Positions 12,473 to 23,861 are shown, counted from the stretch's first letter. The stretch: DNA of 64,000 bases from Amoebidium appalachense (GCA_963693365.1 CAVNZM010000003.1:14136001-14200000); one strand, 5' to 3'. The notes: generated from the letters alone by a model not told the origin. Made by a program: numbers and translations.

Positions 12473-12892
12473 AGAAGTCAGACATAGTGACTACGAACTG
12501 TGGGAACATTTGTGTGGCTGTTTGGCCTTAAACGTTATGGGCGAGTTCGGTTTCAGCCAACCCCAAAACAACTTAGATATTCAAGAAAGGGAAGGGGGTC
12601 TGCCGATATCATGTGGGCCGTAAAGACATACTTTGTCTGTTACAGTACATAACGTCCATGTGCAAGTACGTCTCGCGTGTAGGTATCTCAATTTCGGGTG
12701 TGTTTCTGGGTGGGCTGGGTGGGTCGGTTGGTGGGACGGTGGGTTGTTTGGTGGTGGCTGGATATGTTTTTTTTTTATTTTTATTTTTTAAATTTTTTTT
12801 TGGAAATTAGTTTTTCTTTTCAATTTATTCTTTCATTCCCCAAAAATGCTGATATCCTGTTGGCCGTAAAAACGAACACTTAAATCCTTTTT

Positions 12893-12923
<31 letters not shown>

Positions 12924-13232
12924 GGGGGGGAGGGGGGGGGGTCCTACACGCTGGGCATTGAATTCCGGGTGATGGTGGTGGGCAATCTCGAACGCATGAC
13001 ACTGCGTGAGTTGGTGTAGCCCGTACATGTATGGCGTAAAAAACGACTTGAAGTCCCACATGTCCGTAACCACATGCACGCAGTGCTTCTCTCCATTTGC
13101 TGTCTGTTCGATGCACACTCGGGCTATTTCCAACAGCTGGTCCCATGTAGCAATATGCTGTCTCAGAAGAAGTCGCCAGAACACGGAAAACTTCTGGTCC
13201 TGTGATGGGGAGAGGGGTGTATGTGTGTGTAT

Positions 13233-13266
<34 letters not shown>

Positions 13267-13457
13267 GTAGGGGATGGGGGGGGAGACGGGAGGGGCCTAA
13301 ATTAACATTATGTTGGCTAATGTGTAAGTACTACAAAGAATCCATAAAGGTTTACGTTTTGCATCATGTAACCTTTACTTCGTTAATCATTTCCTGAACA
13401 TGTGGTTACAGTGTGTATCAGAAGAAGGGTGGGAGGGTAGGGAGTGCATCAAGAGGG

Positions 13458-13530
<73 letters not shown>

Positions 13531-13775
13531 GGGGAGGACCTGTAGGCCGTGTGTATGCCCGACAATCATGTTGCACACGATGATCTTTTTGAACAACCCG
13601 CGTTCGACCATATATGCCAGAAAGCAGTAAACGTATTGGTTCTTACTTTCGCCGGCTGAGTTGTCGTGGGAGCATATGAGGGTGCCTGTCCCGTCCAACT
13701 TGATATTGTCCCGGTCGTAGAACAGGGTCTCTGCCAGTGCATTGATTGCACAATTTGCACCCTTTCCGTAGAGGC
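10032..13775 (-). CDS. DUF7869-like family protein, five exons, 5' end missing
   Basis: Minus-strand exons inferred from GT-AG sites and frame: 13775-13540, 13199-12948, 12278-11895, 11489-11262 and 10257-10032, about 440 codons. The first carries LICSHDNSAGESKNQY and IVGHTH, matching the LQMDNSPEN and GHTHED motifs of the paralogue at 48-60 kb. The next starts DQKFSVFWRLL. The third carries IRWKRY and PPRLHIRFEDG, the fourth KKGEIVLIIVNPTD, and the last FLPTKDKKDHTQIIELP. Order and spacing follow the paralogue. Internal phases agree across all visible junctions. The last exon may end at a TGA just past 10032 or splice on through AAAAG|GTTGAT. The N-terminal exons are not found upstream, where an inverted DIRS-like fragment begins at about 14.3 kb. 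I recall this family as widespread and uncharacterised in algae, fungi and arthropods. Conserved D/D/(H-E/D) positions suggest an RNase H-fold transposase, but that is inference. Confidence 0.65.
10258..11261. repeat. Intron with T tract and long G/C homopolymers
   Basis: Lies between minus-strand exons 11489-11262 and 10257-10032. On the plus strand it holds a T run (10373-10402), a G run (10409-10446), G-rich DNA at 10530-10590, and a duplicated block at 10870-11250: G run, GTTTGAGAAATGCAGGAGG, GAGAAAGAGGGGGGAGG, GTTGTGTGTGTG, G run, then the same order again. The duplicated blocks are about 115 bp and show local tandem expansion. No exon is recognised. Confidence 0.6.
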
Positions 13776-14289
13776 CTGTGTGGGATGGGCATCGTAGTTA
13801 AACGTGGTGCCTAGCAACCTTGAAGGACAATATCCCTCCCTCCTCCCCCTCATTCTACCATTCTCCACCCCCCACTCCCCCCCCCCCCACACACACTAAC
13901 CCCCTCACCCCCCCCCCTCCCAAACCCCCCCTCCCCCCCCCCCCTCTTCCCCTCCCTCCCCTCCCCCTCCTCCCTCCCCTCCCCCCCCGGCCTGAAAATA
14001 AATAAATAAATAAATATATAATTATAAAAAGAAAGGGTGGGGTAGAATAAGAATAAGTTGCAAAGGTAAAATGAACAAAGGGTATACCAGAGAAAAATCT
14101 TCCATATCAGTATTATCACTTGGAACATTCGAAGTAGTCGAAATTGTTCGTGATCACATGTATGAGTGTGTGCGTATATGTTGCGTAGGCTTGTGTGTGA
14201 GTGTGATAGTGTGTGTGTGTTGGTTTGAATATTAATGGCTGGTATTAAGCAAGGGTATGGCTCGAGATGAATCACGGTCACTGTACAAG
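13776..14289. other. Interval upstream of the first visible exon
   Basis: Contains a C-rich stretch (13850-13990), AATAAATAAATAAATAAATA near 13995, and a GTGTGT-rich segment near 14160-14220. No exon carrying the expected N-terminal motifs of the DUF7869-like family is seen on the minus strand. Confidence 0.4.
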
Positions 14290-15020
14290 TGTTACTTGTT
14301 CTAGATATTTAAATGTTGGATGCTGGAGTGGTGGAGCCGGCGTGTACAATAGCGTCTGTGGGGTCAGATGCTGACCTTTCTTGGATGGGGCCAGGAGGGC
14401 GGCGGGGGTGAACTTATACAGGTCGACGAAACGATTGGCGCGCAAATCTGCCAGCACATCCGCGGGGGGAAGCGGGAGTGTGCCCGGCTGAATGTCGCCA
14501 GTGTTCTCACCTGTGATGGGGGGCGCGGGCAGGGCAGGCAGGTCAAGGTCAGGGCCGAGATGCAGCCCCGGGGAAACCTCCCCGGGTGTGGAGGGCGCGG
14601 CGGGGGGCGCGGGAGGGTCGCGGTTGGTGAGAGCAGCCAGGACGCCAGCCATCTGGGTGCTGATGGCGGTGAGGGCGGCCAGGACGGCGTCTTGAGAAGT
14701 CATCTGCGGGGACGGCGGGGCCTGAGGGGGGACTTCAGGGGTGGAGGGGAGAGTAGCCGGCGGGTCCGGGTCCGTGGTGGTATGGGCCGCTGGAGGCGCG
14801 TCAGTGTCCGCGGGAGCGTTGGTCAGCCTGTGGCGGAGGTCGCTGCGGGTCAGGCGCTTAGGTGCCGCGGCAGGGGCGGCGGCTGAGGCCGGGCGCTTTT
14901 TCGGCGGCATGCTGACCGGCGTAGGGAAAGATAGGGAGAATGAAAAGGAATGAAAAGGAATATATAGCTGTAAGGCTGTGGATGCTAAACACAGAAGATG
15001 TGTTTGTAGCTTGCTTGATG
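14290..15020 (-). pseudogene. DIRS-like gag fragment, inverted copy
   Basis: On the minus strand the sequence follows the complete DIRS-like copy from AAGCTACAAACACATC in the A repeat (near 15010) through the gag ATG at 14908-14910 to about 14370, with an uninterrupted frame. It begins MPPKKRPASAAAP and reads LYKFTPAALLAPSKKGQHL where the 48.8-kb copy has a homopolymer frameshift, so this copy preserves the correct phase there. Beyond about 14368 it diverges from the element; the frame closes at 14278. Zinc-binding region and recombinase are absent. The right edge meets a truncated Copia LTR at 15020/15021 with a few bases of shared CTTG-like sequence. Confidence 0.75.
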
Positions 15021-15357
15021 ATGACACGAGTTGATCTTAACTAGTGTCTGTGTCCTATCGTGTACGTCTCCGCGTACCAGATCTCTCTGAAAGCAATTGG
15101 TTCTTAGTGATTGGTTTCTATTAGAGATAGATCTGATTTCCGACTGGTCGGAAATCATGTATGGATTGGACTTAGAGGAATTTCAGGTATTTATTCGAAG
15201 ATCAGAATAAATTCAGTTCAGTCGTGTCTAAACATTGATGTCTGTTGTGTACACTGCTCCGATCGTTCCGTGTTTTGTTGTTGTGTGAGTGTCTGTGGTG
15301 TTTTCACACTGCACCACTGTGTCTCTGCTTTCATCCCAAATATTTATACAATTTAAG
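15021..15357 (+). repeat. Copia copy 1, partial 5' LTR
   Basis: Matches the last ~340 nt of the 3' LTR at 20863-21206, starting in TGATGATGACACGAG and ending ATACAATTTAA. The missing part lies beyond the junction with the inverted DIRS-like fragment. Confidence 0.85.
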
Positions 15358-15358
15358 A

Positions 15359-15372
15359 GGTTATGGGCCCAG
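15359..15372 (+). other. Copia primer-binding site (initiator tRNA-Met anticodon arm)
   Basis: GGTTATGGGCCCAG directly follows the LTR. It is complementary to the anticodon arm of initiator tRNA-Met, where the loop reads CTGGGCCCATAACC, rather than to the tRNA 3' end. Priming from an internally cleaved initiator tRNA-Met is known for Drosophila copia and some relatives. Copy 2 has a diverged site (GGTTATGCAGCCC at 36145). Confidence 0.65.
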
Positions 15373-15418
15373 AGTACGCTCCCTACACACATCTAGAACT
15401 AGCGCTCGTTTTTCAATC

Positions 15419-17925
15419 ATGGATCCAAACAAAACTGGCGTAAACAAAATAACCATGTGGAAAGGTGAAGGGAAGACTGGTCCCGATAGCAAAACCACCT
15501 ATTTTCAATGGGAAATCATTTTTCTCGGCATGATGACCGGCACTAAAGGTGTCCGACTCGTGGATGTTGTACTTGCTGACAACTACGTCCCCCCTACCAC
15601 CGTCGCGGTTGACGGTGAACCCCCCTTCTACGGCTACGGCACTACCGCGGAACTCAAGGAGGCCCGCAATTGCCTCCTGCTCCATATGATTCAGAACATC
15701 GACCCTTCCGTCCTCACCACCGTTGCCCAGTACCGTATTGGCATGGACCCTGAACGGGCCATGTGGAAATTCCGTCAACACTACCTCCAAGGCAAACCCG
15801 ATCAGATCCGCATCCTTCACCGTCAGTGGGATGCCTGTGCCCTTCAGCCCGGTGAATCATTCACCACCTACCTGAGTCGTCTGCAGACCATCGTGAACCA
15901 GCTCCAGTCCCTCCAAGATGAGTCCATTCACTTCACTCGTCTAGCTGAGAAGTTCTTCAATGAACTCACCACCAGAGACGACCTCACCCCTGAGTTCAAC
16001 CGTCTTATCGAAGACTATCACTTCGGTGATAAGCTATTCCCCGACTTCGAGTCCCTCCACAACCACGTCAAGGGCATCGAGTTACGTCAAGACCTCAAGA
16101 TGCAACTCCGGAGCAACCGTGCCCACCGTGCCTCCAAGTCCAGCATGGCATTAAATGCCAGTGCTCCCCCCCGTGATCTTCCTCGCCGTGACTTACGCAA
16201 CCGCCTTGACCGTACCCCTGGCACGGACCTCCGAACTCGTCTCTCCCGTCAGCACACCCGATCCCGTTCCCCCCACCGGCCTGCCTTCCGGTCCACGTCT
16301 CGTTCCCCCAGTCGTTCCCGTTTCTCGGGTTCCCGTCGTTCTGATTCCCCGGCTCGTTCTAACACCCCGTCCGTGAAAGCATGATCCTACTGCCACGAGC
16401 CTGATCACACGATCATCGATTGCCCTGAGCCGAAATGCCGTATGTCCCGACACAACCGTTCCCGTCAAGGCAGTGAGAAATCTGTCTCCTTTGCTTTCTC
16501 GGCATACAATGCTAGCTCCGTCCCCGTGTCCTCCGACCCTGCCTGGGATTCCGGGTGCAACATGACTGTCTGCCCCACCCGTGAGTTCTTCCATGACCTC
16601 ACTTCCCTTCCGACACCGACTCCCGTTGCTGCCTTCAATGGCACCCCCGTCTTGGCCACTCACACCGGCCATATCGTCATCAACACCACCACCGACCATG
16701 GCACTGCCACCCTCACCATTGAAGCCTACTACACCCCGTCTGGCCAAGCCTTCCTCATTTCAACATCCCAAGCTGCTGCCGAATACATCAAGGGTGATTT
16801 GAATGATGCCTCCACTCCGTCATTCCTCTTCGACCGACTCACCGGCCGTCATCTCGTCAACCTCCGTCTACACAACGGTCTGTATTACTTCAAGGACTAC
16901 ACCATTCAACCACCCACTCGTCCTGTGGCTTTGGCTGCCACTACCAGTGTTAACCCATCCATCTGGCACCATCGTCTGGGGCACCGTGCTATGACCAGCA
17001 TCAAGGACATGGTGAAACACGACCTTGTCATTGGTCTCCCCTCGTCTGTCCTCGACTGTGATGTTCCTGATTGTCATGGCTGTATTATGGGTAAAACCAC
17101 CAAGGCTCCGTTCAAGGGTGACCGTCCTCACTCCAACATCCCCGGTCATGAATGGCATTGGGATTTTTTTGAGCCTACCACAACATCGTACGGAGGTTCC
17201 AAGGTTGCTCTCGTCACTGTCTGCCGTGCCTCTGGACTCGTCAAGATCTACCCGATGGCCGACCGTACAACCACCCTGGACATTCTCACAGCTCACACCA
17301 ACCTCGTTGCTACCCATGCCCCCTCCAAAGTTGGTGTTTACCACTTCGACTCCGGCTCTGAGTTCACCTCCAAGGCTACCCGTGCTTTTTGCCTCTCCCA
17401 GGGCATCAAGGCCAGCTATGCTCCGGTGGACTGCCCTCAACTGAACGGCTATGTTGAACGTCGTATGCGGTTCCTCCAAGAGATTGTTCGTTGCCTCCTC
17501 CATCAAGTCCAAGATCAGTCTCTGTCCCCCAAACTGTGGGCTGAGGCCCTACAACATGCCGCCTACATCATCAATGTCACCCCGTCCACGACTGCCAATG
17601 GTCGTACACCATTCGAGGTTTTCTACGGTGTCAAGCCCGACATCTCCGAGCTCAAGGTGTTCGGTTTCCCTGCCTACACTCATGTGCCAGCCTCTAAACG
17701 GAACAAGCTGGCCCCCACCGTCAAACTCGGCATGTATATCGGATATGATCTTCAATCACACTGCCACCGGATCTTCAATCCCACCACCCATCGTGTCGGC
17801 CTCTTCCGTGATGTGATTTTCGACGAATCAGCTTATCTCCCGTCCGACATTCCATCCACACTTCCGACCCCCGACACCACTGCTACCTCGACCACCCCAC
17901 CCCCACCGTTGACACTGAAGATGAT
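15419..17925 (+). pseudogene. Copia copy 1 gag-protease-integrase
   Basis: Starts at the ATG at 15419 (MDPNKTGVNKITMW). The gag domain runs about 300 codons to an Arg/Ser-rich tail. A TGA at 16382-16384 replaces the first Cys of the zinc knuckle (copy 2 has TGC and reads CSYCHEPDHTIIDC). The same frame continues through protease (WDSGCNMTVCP, about 16540), the integrase zinc domain (HHRLGHRA...CHGCIMGK, 16965-17093) and the integrase core: D in WHWDFF (about 17160), D in FDSGSEF (about 17350) and E in YVERRM (about 17455). A T7 run at 17164-17170 is in phase here. A one-base deletion near 17897 shifts the frame before the Pro-rich linker. The stop and the shift disable the polyprotein. Confidence 0.85.
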
Positions 17926-17927
17926 GT

Positions 17928-19826
17928 TTGTCTGGTGTACTCTGGCCCCCCTCCTGCCATCGTCGTTCCCCCGACACCCCCCCCCCACCGGCCCCCCTGC
18001 CCCCGTGCCCGTCCAGCCTGCCGACCCTCATCCTGCCCCTGGCAACGTCACACCCATCCGTCCCGGCTCCCCCGACAACTTCCACTCGGCCCCGTCCAGC
18101 CCGGAGGTTGCCCCCCCCTGCAATTCCGAACTTCCAAGTTCCCCCCCCCCCGTCTCCACCTCCCCCGGTTCCTGCACCCCGTCGTTCTGCCCGTCTACAG
18201 GGCAAGGTTGGACTTCAAGCCACCACCACCCTCCCAGTCCCCCCCGGTCCCCCCATCAACATCGACCAACTACCCAAACTTGTCCGTCAACTGTGTTCCG
18301 GACCCAATGGTGACCAGGTCAAGTCAGCCCTCACTGCTGAGTATCAAGCCTTCGTCGACAAAGACATCTTTGAACTTGTTGACCCTCCCCCTGGTGCTAA
18401 CATCGTCGGCTTCAAGTGGATTGTCTCCGAGAAAACTCTCAACTCGGCTGGTGACACCAAGATCAAGGCACGTGGTGTTGCTCAAGGCTTCAGTCAGCAA
18501 TACGGTGTTGACTATGAGTTGATTGAGAGCCCTGTCATCCGTCCGGCTGCTCTCCGTGCTATCCTAGCTCTGGCCGTTGTTGAAGGTCATGACATCCATC
18601 AACTCGACGTGTCTACGGCCTTTCTCAACAGCCCACTCACCGAGACCATCTACATGAAACAACCCCCGGGATTCATCACCATGGCCACACTTGGCAAGGT
18701 CTGGAGACTCAAGAAAGCCCTGTACGGCCTCAAGCAAGCCTCCAAGGCTTGGTACGACTTCCTCGACGGCATTCTTCTTGCCCATGGCCTGACCCGTACT
18801 AAGACCGACCCGTGCATCTACCTCCGGTTCTTCAACAACAACGATGTGGTTCGGGCTGGTAACTACGTCGACGACTCCACCATCACCAACACCCGGGGTT
18901 CTACTGCTGCCAGTGACCTGGCTGCCCACATCAGCAAGATGGCCAGCTGTCGTATGAGTCCATTTGACCGTATGCTCGGTGTTGATTTTAATCACTCTGA
19001 TCCCCATCATCTCCACATGCACCAGAGGTCTTACATCATGGATATCATCCACGACTTCAACCTCACCGATGCCAAGTCCAAGTCTACCCCCATCCCTGCA
19101 GGCACCACCGTCTCCCTGGCTGACTGCCCCCCTCAACCGTTCACCGTGCCCTACCGTGAGTTACTCGGCCGTCTCCTCTGGGTGGCACGGTGCACACGTC
19201 CCGACATTGCCTATGCCATCGGCTTCCTTGGTCGGTTCAGCACCAACCCCGGCAAGACTCACTGGGACCTTCTCCGTCGTGTGGCCCGGTACCTGCTCGG
19301 CACCATTGACCTTGGCATTGACTACAAGTACTCGGCCACCCAGCCCCCCATACTCGAATGCTACACGGATGCTGACTTTGCTGGTTGTGCCGACAGCAAG
19401 AAGTCTACCACCGGCTACATCATCGAGTTTGCTGGTATGCCTATCATCTGGTACTCCAAGCTCCAGCCCATCACGGCCACCAGCACCACTGAAGCTGAGC
19501 TGATTGCTCTCAATGCTGGCACCCAAGAAGTTGCTTGGGTCCGTGACCTCTTCAAGGAACTCGGCTGCCCCATGCTTGCTCCGACTCCGGTGTACTGTGA
19601 CAACCAGTCGACCATTGCCATCGTCAACTCCACCGGCATCAAGCACCGTACCAAACACATTGCCGTTCGGTATCACAACACCAAGGACTACATTGCAAGT
19701 GGGGATGTGGTTGTCCACTACGTTGAATCAGCCCACAACTTAGCTGACATCCTCACCAAACCCCTTCCCGGCCCGAGTCATGTCAACCATCGTGCTAAAC
19801 TGTGTCTGCCGGATATTGTGGATTGA
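17928..19826 (+). CDS. Copia copy 1 reverse transcriptase-RNase H
   Basis: After a Pro-rich linker made by C-rich repeats, the frame carries the RVT_2 reverse transcriptase: FKWIVSEKTL, KARGVAQGF, QLDVSTAFLNSPL, LKKALYGLKQA and the catalytic YVDD (about 18865). RNase H follows with ECYTDADFAG, TEAELIAL, YCDNQSTIAI and a HNLADILTKPL end, finishing at TGA 19824-19826. No stop interrupts the pol portion. It would normally be made as part of one Gag-Pol polyprotein and cut by the element's protease. Here it is out of frame with gag because of homopolymer indels in the linker. Confidence 0.9.
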   Translation: MSGVLWPPSCHRRSPDTPPPPAPLPPCPSSLPTLILPLATSHPSVPAPPTTSTRPRPARRLPPPAIPNFQVPPPPSPPPPVPAPRRSARLQGKVGLQATTTLPVPPGPPINIDQLPKLVRQLCSGPNGDQVKSALTAEYQAFVDKDIFELVDPPPGANIVGFKWIVSEKTLNSAGDTKIKARGVAQGFSQQYGVDYELIESPVIRPAALRAILALAVVEGHDIHQLDVSTAFLNSPLTETIYMKQPPGFITMATLGKVWRLKKALYGLKQASKAWYDFLDGILLAHGLTRTKTDPCIYLRFFNNNDVVRAGNYVDDSTITNTRGSTAASDLAAHISKMASCRMSPFDRMLGVDFNHSDPHHLHMHQRSYIMDIIHDFNLTDAKSKSTPIPAGTTVSLADCPPQPFTVPYRELLGRLLWVARCTRPDIAYAIGFLGRFSTNPGKTHWDLLRRVARYLLGTIDLGIDYKYSATQPPILECYTDADFAGCADSKKSTTGYIIEFAGMPIIWYSKLQPITATSTTEAELIALNAGTQEVAWVRDLFKELGCPMLAPTPVYCDNQSTIAIVNSTGIKHRTKHIAVRYHNTKDYIASGDVVVHYVESAHNLADILTKPLPGPSHVNHRAKLCLPDIVD

Positions 19827-20279
19827 CCCGTCCTACTTCAAGAGTGATTTTCTAATGTTTACTACTTACTTTATCATAATCATCATTTCATATGTATCTT
19901 GCCTTTGTGGGTATGCCCACTTAGGGTTTATATATAAGGTTTGACCTGTACCATGACTCTACTCTATCTTTCACTGGTTTAAAACCCAGTTAATCAAAAC
20001 CCGACTATACACGTTATACATATTCGTTGTTTTTGCCCCGGTTCCTTCCCCCCCCCCCCCCCCCCCTTCCCCCCCCCCCCCTCCCCCCCCCCCCTTCCCC
20101 CCCCCCCCCTTCCCCCCCCCGCCCCCCCCCCCCCCCCCCACCTTCCCTCCCCCCCCCCCCCCCCCCCCCGGGAAAAGTACACACTTTAATTTGTTTTTTC
20201 CGTTTCTGTTCTCAAGTGGGGAGATTTCACTAGTTCAGTGGGGATATGATAACACAAACTTCAAAGTCTTAAGTGGGGA
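19827..20279 (+). other. Copia copy 1 3' untranslated region and polypurine tract
   Basis: Between the pol stop and the 3' LTR lie a C-rich stretch (20049-20170) and three AGTGGGGA-type purine motifs (about 20214, 20237 and 20272). The last, AAGTGGGGA, directly abuts the LTR and is the likely plus-strand primer. The same triple motif occurs in copy 2 and, diverged, in the LTR relic near 47.7 kb. Confidence 0.7.
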
Positions 20280-21206
20280 TGTTGTAATACGTAGTATTTA
20301 CATATGGTAAGATCTTCTCAGTTTGTGTTATGTTTCAGTTCATATGCTTAGTGTAAAAGCTACACTCCTATTACGTAAAGTGTAGCATCGATCTCCGATA
20401 TGCTTGTATACTTGTAATCGTCTTGTATCGGCTTTAATCGTGTGTTGTAATATCGATTAGAATATTTATATGTGTGTACACGGATCCACCCACTCAGGGA
20501 GAGACGTGTACATGTTCGTGTGTACATAAATATCTCTGGTTATAGTTATGCTATTACTATCTTGTTTGTTGATCTGTGCTCTCCTTTCCTTTCTCTTTCT
20601 CCTTCCTTATTTTCTTTTCTTTCTCTCCTTGTCTTCATGTGTATAATCGTATTTCTTTTCTACTAATATATGTTAGGTAGATTTGTGTTACTTAATACGT
20701 GTTCATTGGACGGTAACACACTTAGGCTACACTTAGAATAACATGTGTGATTAGACTTCATTAATTTACTTTAGTTTTCATGTGTTGCCGGGCTTTAACC
20801 AATCATCAAGGTTAAGTGTGATATGTCTGAGTCTTTGCACTGTGTCATAGGTTAGAACTTCCTTGATGATGACACGAGTTGATCTTAACTAGTGTCTGTG
20901 TCCTATCGTGTACGTCTCCGCGTACCAGATCTCTCTGAAAGCAATTGGTTCTTAGTGATTGGTTTCTATTAGAGATAGATCTGATTTCCGACTGGTCGGA
21001 AATCATGTATGGATTGGACTTAGAGGAATTTCAGGTATTTATTCGAAGATCAGAATAAATTCAGTTCAGTCGTGTCTAAACATTGATGTCTGTTGTGTAC
21101 ACTGCTCCGATCGTTCCGTGTTTTGTTGTTGTGTGAGTGTCTGTGGTGTTTTCACACTGCACCACTGTGTCTCTGCTTTCATCCCAAATATTTATACAAT
21201 TTAACA
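20280..21206 (+). repeat. Copia copy 1, 3' LTR
   Basis: A 927-bp LTR beginning TGTTGTAATACG and ending CAATTTAACA. It matches both LTRs of copy 2 closely. The sequence after it, GACACCCCGACAATC, is unrelated to the element. Confidence 0.9.
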
Positions 21207-21670
21207 GACACCCCGACAATCAACCCCCCCCCCCCCCCCCCCTGGAATGATGAAGAAAGCATAAAAAAAAATTGCCTTGGCCGTCGGTGCGTGTAACAAA
21301 CTGTTCGAGGTCGCTGTACTCCACAAACACAGTGGAATAGAGTGTTTCCTCGAGGCACTCATCACGCTCGTCGTGTGTCCAGAAAAGTTCTTGAACTGAA
21401 ACCACCCTGGCATGGAACCAACGACGCACACTTGCACGGCCACCAGGTGGTCTGGTTCCGTGTCCTGTGCAGTAACGGTGGCCCAGTCTGGCGAGACCGT
21501 GACAGTGGCAGTCCAACTCCTTGGTTTCGACATCAACATGTTTGCGGTAGTACGTGCAGCATAAACTAATCAGATCGAGCGAGGGTGACTGCGCTTTGAC
21601 GTTCGCGTATTACGTCATGGTTATTTGTACACCACACATGGCCCACCCGCCCACGACCCACCCGCGCTCG

Positions 21671-21709
<39 letters not shown>

Positions 21710-22014
21710 CAAAAAAAATCGTCTGGCCTTTGGACGGACGTACCCCCCCCCCCCCCCCTCCCACACACACACACACACACACGCACACACCCCAACACCC
21801 AACACACATGCACACAAAACCATGTACACATGTGTACACCAGCCCACACAAACACACACACACACACGAACATGCACATTCGCTCACACGCTTCCACCCA
21901 CACTCGTACGTGCCATCGCAATGTTGCAATGTTACATATAAAGACAGTGCACCCGACATCTTGAACACACACGCCATCCAAAGTGGTGTGACCGCATAAA
22001 TTGATATTTATGCC
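21207..22014. other. Interval with C run and CA repeats
   Basis: Holds C runs at 21224-21242 and 21671-21706 and a CA-rich block (21760-21870). The stretch 21270-21560 is free of low complexity and could hold a host exon on the minus strand, but two minus frames are open and none shows a recognisable motif. I do not call a gene. Confidence 0.35.
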
Positions 22015-22975
22015 CAGTTATCGAATTTGATTGGCAAACCCGCTATCTGGAATGTTTGCCTGATGCACTTCCGTATGGAATGTTCGCGTGCTGCGGGCTT
22101 CTTTCGATTGGGCTGTTACTCTGCACGCAAGATTACAACTGTTTCCACATGAACCAGAGTCTACGGTGGACTACCAGAGTCCCCTGCACCATGATAACGA
22201 GTCCCTCCGGCTGGCGTCCCCCAAATGATCTTCCTATTGTTTAAGGACCACGTTTCCTCGTCCCGCTAGTACTATTACATAGAGTACTATTACATAGCAA
22301 CATTTACTTTCCATTGTCCATAATTTTAATCCATTCAACAAACGAAGTCCATACACCTGTGTCCTCGCAATGTCATGGCAATCCAGCCCCCCCCACATAT
22401 AAACACAGCGCACGCGATACCTTGAATGGTGCGCATAAATTGTGCGTCATTTTTCTTATGTCCCGTTAAAATATTTTTTATGGCCCGTAAGTGAATGGAG
22501 CGCATAAATTGTGGGCCATTTTTCTTATGTCCCGTTATAATGATTTTTATGCCCCGTTATCAAATTTGATTGGCAAACCCGCTATCTTGAATGTTTGCCT
22601 GATGCTCTTCCATATAGAATGTTCGCGTGCCGCGGGTTTTTTCCGATTGGACTGTTACTTTCCACGCACGTTTCCACATCAAGCAGAGTCTCCGGCGGAC
22701 TACCAGAGCCCACGTCACCATCATAACGCGCCCAGTCGGCTCGCGTCGCTGTGAAAGCCCCCCCCCCCCCCCCCACCCCCCCCCCACACCCCCCCCCCCC
22801 CCCCCCTTTCCCCCCCGCACCATACAAAATCAAATGAGTGATATCCCTATTGTTCCAGGGCCACGTTTCCTTCTCCCGCTAGTACTATGACATAGAGTGC
22901 TATTACATAGCAACATTTACTTTCAATTATACATACTTTTAATCCGAAGTCCATACATCTGTGTGGTCGCAAGTT
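22015..22975. repeat. Diverged tandem duplication, ~540 bp apart
   Basis: Two copies share TTTGATTGGCAAACCCGCTATCT, GAATGTTTGCCTGATGC, GAATGTTCGCGTGC, a TACCAGAG block, CCCGCTAGTACTAT and ACATAGCAACATTTACTTTC. Copy a spans about 22025-22375 and copy b about 22566-22975; b has gained a C-rich insert at 22758-22815. TTTTTATG(C/G)CCCGTTA words recur between them. They lie upstream of the oxygenase-like gene and include inverted CCAAT (GATTGG) words, so a duplicated promoter is possible. Confidence 0.6.
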
Positions 22976-23373
22976 GTGGAATGCCCGCATGACGCGGGCC
23001 TCTAACGATTGGATAAAAACATAAGAAACTCAAGCAGCGCCAAGGAATGTTCGCCTGACACGGCCCGCAAATAATTGACGGAGTGCTCTCTCTATTCAGT
23101 CGGGACGTCCTGTAATTTGGGGATCACACAAAACACATGTTATCAACATCTTTGGGCCGCTCGACCTGGCATGCGGGACTCTCAAAGTCCACATGTGCAT
23201 ACAAACGCCCCCCCCCCCCCCCCCTCCCCTTCCACCCTCCCAAAACAATACACACATTACACCCATCCACCCCACTTGGGTTTGAATTGTACATACGTAG
23301 TTATAGAAGATTTCTACGAACTCCCTTTAGATAACATGTACAAACATTGCGTGACCCGCGCGCGCGGTTGTTC
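22976..23373. other. Interval upstream of the oxygenase-like gene
   Basis: Contains a C run at 23208-23224. No clear upstream exon or TATA box is identified; the true start of the oxygenase-like gene could lie here or further upstream. Confidence 0.3.
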
Positions 23374-23676
23374 ATGCATATGACACAAGCAAACCTCGTG
23401 ATCTTATTGCGGGATCACCTTTTGGGTCCGACACTCACCAAACAAAAGGCGGTCGCATTCCAAATGCACGAGCACATTTTAACGCACACGCTAGCTGTTC
23501 AGAACACAGTCTTTCCAACAAGCAGTGTCGACATGCCGAACTTACCGGGTAGAGCCTCAGGGCCCGTAGGGCCCGGTGGCGAAACATTACGTGGGGTGTC
23601 GCCGCTTACTGCAGACTTGGACAGCATGATGCCTCTAGATGAGGACGCAGATTCCTACATCATAACCCCTAAACAG
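23374..23676 (+). CDS. Oxygenase-like gene, first visible exon
   Basis: From an ATG at 23374 (MHMTQANLVILL) the frame runs 101 codons to ...IITPKQ, where AAACAG|GTATGC makes a good donor. It is in phase 0 with the catalytic exon at 23862, whose acceptor is CACTCAG. The protein is Leu-rich at first and then Gly/Pro/Asp-rich, with no domain I recognise. The start is uncertain: the frame is open further upstream, and an acceptor-like TTTAG lies near 23330, so this may be an internal exon. Its intron, unlike most in the window, is not followed by a C tract. Confidence 0.55.
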
Positions 23677-23861
23677 GTATGCATTGCGTCTTACCACCAC
23701 TCCCTGTTTCGGTCGCAGGTACCGCTTTACTCTGAGTAGGCTATCCGTTTGCTTGTATGGCATCGATGCATGTGTGCCCCTAACTTTGAGCTACGTAAGA
23801 CCGACTGAACACAAAGGTACCTTCTCACATTAGGGGTTTGTGCTGGTGTGGGGTCACTCAG

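Larger units (their letters stand above)
15021..21206 (+). mobile_element. Copia retrotransposon, copy 1 (5' LTR truncated)
   Basis: A Ty1/Copia element: partial 5' LTR (15021-15357), primer site, gag, protease, integrase, reverse transcriptase and RNase H in Copia order, A/G-rich polypurine region, then a full 3' LTR (20280-21206, TGTTGTAATACG...TTTAACA). The 5' LTR lacks roughly its first 580 nt, so the element cannot be tested for a target-site duplication. It is almost identical over its whole length to copy 2 (35221-41971), which implies recent mobility of the family. Confidence 0.92.
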
